Origin: Comamonadaceae bacterium
Lineage (GTDB): Bacteria > Pseudomonadota > Gammaproteobacteria > Burkholderiales > Burkholderiaceae_C
Direction: 5' to 3'
Assembly (NCBI GenBank): GCA_947454695.1
Contig: CANGMW010000012.1
Location: 1 to 21,624 of the forward strand
Length of the DNA stretch: 21,624 nucleotides
Both the position numbers and the translations under genes were made by a program. Position 1 is the stretch's first letter; each line of letters opens with the position of its first letter. The notes beneath the pieces are model-generated. The model ran no database searches. It was not told where the DNA came from and saw only the letters and a program-made list of their open reading frames with translations. Below are positions 21,283 to 21,624 of the stretch, in pieces.

Positions 21283-21624
21283 GCCTGCGCCCCGTTGGGT
21301 TGGGATGGTTGTTAGCAGGCCTGGCTGTGCTCGGGCTCTTGCTCGGCGCCGCACTGGGCAGCACCGGCTGGGAGCAGCTCAGCTTGAACGACCCGCTGTC
21401 CTGGCAAATCGTCTGGAACATCCGCGTGCCCCGCACGCTGGGCGCCTGGCTGGCCGGAGCCTTGCTTGGCTTGGCCGGCGCGGTGGCCCAGGGTTTGTTT
21501 CGCAACCCGCTGGCCGATCCCTACCTCCTGGGCAGTGCGTCGGGCTCGTCGTTAGGTCTGGCGCTGGCCTTGTGGTTGGCCAATGTGCTGCCCGCCACCG
21601 GCGTGGTGTGGCGCGCGCTGGGCC
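21279..21624 (+). CDS. btuC: Cobalamin ABC transporter permease BtuC, N-terminal part (runs off window)
   Basis: The first 115 residues of a FecCD-family permease for the inner membrane. It begins MSLRPVGLGWLLAGLAVLGL (first helix) and shows the family block IRVPRTLGAWLAGALLGLAG followed by AVAQGLFRNPLADPYLLGSASGSSLG, which is highly typical of BtuC/FhuB/FepD-type permeases. The ATG overlaps the btuF stop by 4 nt. A btuD ATPase gene is expected beyond the window edge. Cobalamin specificity is inferred from the operon and riboswitch. Confidence 0.92.
   Translation, partial: MSLRPVGLGWLLAGLAVLGLLLGAALGSTGWEQLSLNDPLSWQIVWNIRVPRTLGAWLAGALLGLAGAVAQGLFRNPLADPYLLGSASGSSLGLALALWLANVLPATGVVWRALG

Overview
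The window (about 60% G+C by eye) looks like a chromosomal piece from a betaproteobacterium, most likely Burkholderiales/Comamonadaceae (a Limnohabitans, Rhodoferax or Polaromonas relative). The pointers are a pyruvate dehydrogenase operon whose E3 carries its own lipoyl domain, a zapA-6S RNA arrangement of betaproteobacterial type, and a vitamin-B12 uptake operon behind a cobalamin riboswitch. No phage, IS element, CRISPR array, rRNA or tRNA was seen. The genus is an inference. Layout: 1-4248 (+) holds the end of aceE, then aceF and lpdA, the pyruvate dehydrogenase complex operon. 4288-5073 (-) is a papain-like cysteine peptidase. 5220-6899 (-) is a likely two-gene unit, an NlpC/P60 cell-wall peptidase followed by an exported alpha/beta hydrolase. 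7001-7624 (+) is an isochorismatase-fold cysteine hydrolase that converges on, and overlaps by 8 nt, the oxalate island. The oxalate island (7617-14298) has two formyl-CoA:oxalate CoA-transferase paralogues (frc), oxalyl-CoA decarboxylase (oxc), a divergent Crp/Fnr-family regulator and an OxlT-like major facilitator. Together these form a complete oxalate catabolic cycle. The carrier brings oxalate in, probably against formate. Frc moves CoA from formyl-CoA to oxalate, releasing formate. Oxc decarboxylates oxalyl-CoA back to formyl-CoA. Two matching TTGAC-N4-GTCAA-type palindromes, one between oxc and the regulator and one upstream of the carrier, suggest that the local regulator ties the island into one regulon. 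14540-17082 (-) reads, in transcription order, ZapB-like coiled coil, zapA, 6S RNA (ssrS), a TauE/SafE anion exporter, and a formyltransferase-fold protein resembling the hydrolase domain of 10-formyltetrahydrofolate dehydrogenase. The last gene links the region to one-carbon/formate metabolism. It sits downstream of 6S RNA, where ygfA (another folate gene) sits in many proteobacteria. 17150-21624 (+) is a cobalamin riboswitch followed by btuB, a leaderless BtuF-like protein, a secreted BtuF and the start of btuC, tightly coupled and running off the window edge. The most promising novelty is the oxalate regulon. Its Crp/Fnr-type protein has an FNR-like recognition helix but lacks the FNR iron-sulfur cysteines and the CRP cAMP-pocket motif, so it may answer to oxalate, formate or a CoA ester. 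Other points of interest are the paired and divergent Frc paralogues and the 6S RNA-linked formyl-folate gene.
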